Shown here: piece by piece, positions 4,689 through 5,401 of the stretch
How positions within the stretch are numbered: the stretch's first letter is position 1
How the letters are laid out: every line of letters starts with the position of its first letter
Assembly (NCBI GenBank): GCA_019240175.1
Contig: JAFAYS010001146.1
Span: 1 to 5,401, forward strand
Direction of reading: 5' to 3'
DNA: 5,401 bases
From: Chloroflexota bacterium
Lineage (GTDB): Bacteria > Chloroflexota > Chloroflexia > Chloroflexales > Kallotenuaceae
Translations under genes and position numbers: made by a program
Notes under the pieces: model-generated
Seen by the model: only the letters and a program-made list of their open reading frames with translations
What the model was told of the DNA's origin: nothing
Database searches by the model: none

Positions 4689-5279
4689 GGTCAAGATACA
4701 AGATGCAGAGCTGGTTGCTATGAGCGGGAGCGCAAGTCCGCGGCTCAGGAACGTCCGAGTGCTATGTGTTTCCGATCTCAAAGTTCAAGTATGAGCATCA
4801 CGCGACTGCCTGCAAGCAGGGATATCGCAACGCAGACGTGCTGCTCGCTTGATATACATCATCTTTGCGTATCACTATCGTGGACGCGTGTGTCGCCGCC
4901 GTAGAGGCTAGAGATACAGGCGCACGCTTGTAAGGGCTGGGGGTGGGCGTTGGCGGTGATAGATGTGGAAGTGTTCCCTGCCGGGAACAAACTTTCCCTA
5001 AAAGATCTACCATTATCGCCGTTACGGATCTCTGGTACTCTGGTCGTATTAAGACTCCGGTTAATGTGCTATCGGAATTCGAGTTGATTAAAAACCACAG
5101 GTGCAGTTCTTTGTAATGTCGCTGCAACAAAGGTAGGACAATCAGCGCCGATGCCGATTTGGAAAATGTGAAAAAGCGCGCGGAAACTTAAAAACCTCGA
5201 AGGTATAAATGCCAAACATCCAGGTTTATCAAAGCAGATCCCGCCTCTCGCAGCTACCGTCTTTTGGCGTATGCCTGGC
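4689..5279. other. Long intergenic region, no supported gene
   Basis: About 590 bases separate the PAS-STAS gene from the tail of the next minus-strand gene. Base composition is more AT-rich in places than in the genes, and stops are frequent in most frames. The longest open frame (5130-4798, minus) begins with TTG, has no ribosome binding site, and encodes an unfamiliar low-complexity product, so I do not accept it. The region holds a 7-bp palindrome at 4972-4989, a G-rich tract at 4934-4956 and two overlapping stems at 5102-5132. It must contain the PAS-STAS promoter, but no convincing -10/-35 pair stands out. Confidence 0.55.
4972..4989. repeat. Perfect palindrome TGTTCCC-TGCC-GGGAACA
   Basis: Seven-base inverted repeats flank a 4-base centre. 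There is no U tract on either side, so an operator for a dimeric regulator is more likely than a terminator. It lies about 300 bases upstream of the PAS-STAS start and about 290 bases downstream of the stop of the partial gene. The regulator is unknown. Confidence 0.45.
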
Positions 5280-5401
5280 TCACCATGCTGTCTCAGACAG
5301 GATCGCGCTGATTTGAGCCAGCAGTTGCTCTACACCAGCCACACCTTCAACCATCACATCGGCTAGCTCGCCCACGACTGCGGGCGTTTCGCTGCCGGCA
5401 A
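5280..5401 (-). CDS. C-terminal end of an unidentified protein (possible HAD hydrolase)
   Basis: Only the last 39 codons and the stop are in the window; the gene continues beyond position 5401. The visible residues begin AGSETPAVVGELADVMVEGV and end in a leucine-rich helix (GVEQLLAQISAIL). Codons are G/C-ending in the manner of the other genes, and the other two minus-strand frames are closed within the same stretch, which supports coding. The pattern of a Gly-Ser, a helix, Ala-Asp-x-(V/M)-x, Gly-Val and a final helix recalls the tail of HAD-superfamily phosphatases, but no catalytic motif is present, so this assignment is weak. No clear terminator follows; a weak 4-bp stem with a short T run occurs near 5195-5206. 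Confidence 0.6.
   Translation of the reverse strand, partial: AGSETPAVVGELADVMVEGVAGVEQLLAQISAILSETAW

Noticed and set aside
4802..4828. Small nested inverted repeats around CCTG-CAAG-CAGG
   Set aside because: Stems of 4 bp separated by mismatches are expected by chance and have no associated gene or U tract.
4798..5130. A 110-codon minus-strand frame in the intergenic gap
   Set aside because: It starts with TTG, has no ribosome binding site, and is partly Pro/Ser/Thr low complexity arising from the G-rich tract. No domain is recognisable.
5195..5206. Minus-strand hairpin ACCT-TCG-AGGT followed by a T run as terminator of the partial gene
   Set aside because: The stem is only 4 bp and the T run is short, so it is too weak to call a terminator.

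Overview
The window is a gene-dense stretch of bacterial chromosome with a moderately GC-rich base composition and frequent G or C at third codon positions. No gene is diagnostic of a taxon. A MutY with a short non-NUDIX tail, a stand-alone degenerate receiver next to a CheY-like receiver, and a PAS-STAS protein of the RsbR type together suggest Chloroflexota (class Chloroflexia); this is inference from gene style, not a proven assignment. No rRNA, tRNA, transposase, phage gene or CRISPR array is seen.

Layout. Positions 1-100 hold the end of an unidentified upstream region and an extended -10 promoter. Then come mutY (101-1084, +) for base excision repair, a histidine phosphatase of the phosphoglycerate mutase superfamily (1176-1829, +), and a 150-bp spacer built from inverted GAAC/GTTC repeats that can fold extensively. 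A C39-like cysteine peptidase follows (1980-2729, +). After a second extended -10 promoter come a degenerate receiver (2797-3168, +) and a canonical single-domain response regulator (3196-3576, +), probably one transcript. A strong hairpin at 3710-3742 lies between these and the convergent PAS-STAS gene (3812-4675, -). Positions 4676-5279 are mostly non-coding, with small palindromes. The last 122 bases hold the 3' end of a minus-strand gene that continues beyond the window.

How the genes relate. mutY and the phosphatase each appear to have their own promoter with the start codon at or next to the predicted transcription start (leaderless). The other complete genes have Shine-Dalgarno sequences, so both initiation styles seem to coexist. 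The two receivers and the RsbR-like protein form a loose signalling cluster: one receiver can be phosphorylated on Asp, one probably cannot or does so atypically, and the STAS protein keeps only one of the two threonines that RsbT-type kinases phosphorylate. No histidine kinase, RsbS, RsbT or sigma factor lies in the window, so partners must be elsewhere. I see no clear new multi-gene system. The most worthwhile leads are the structured spacer at 1835-1938, the peptidase with a calcium-loop-like insert, and the altered signalling residues.
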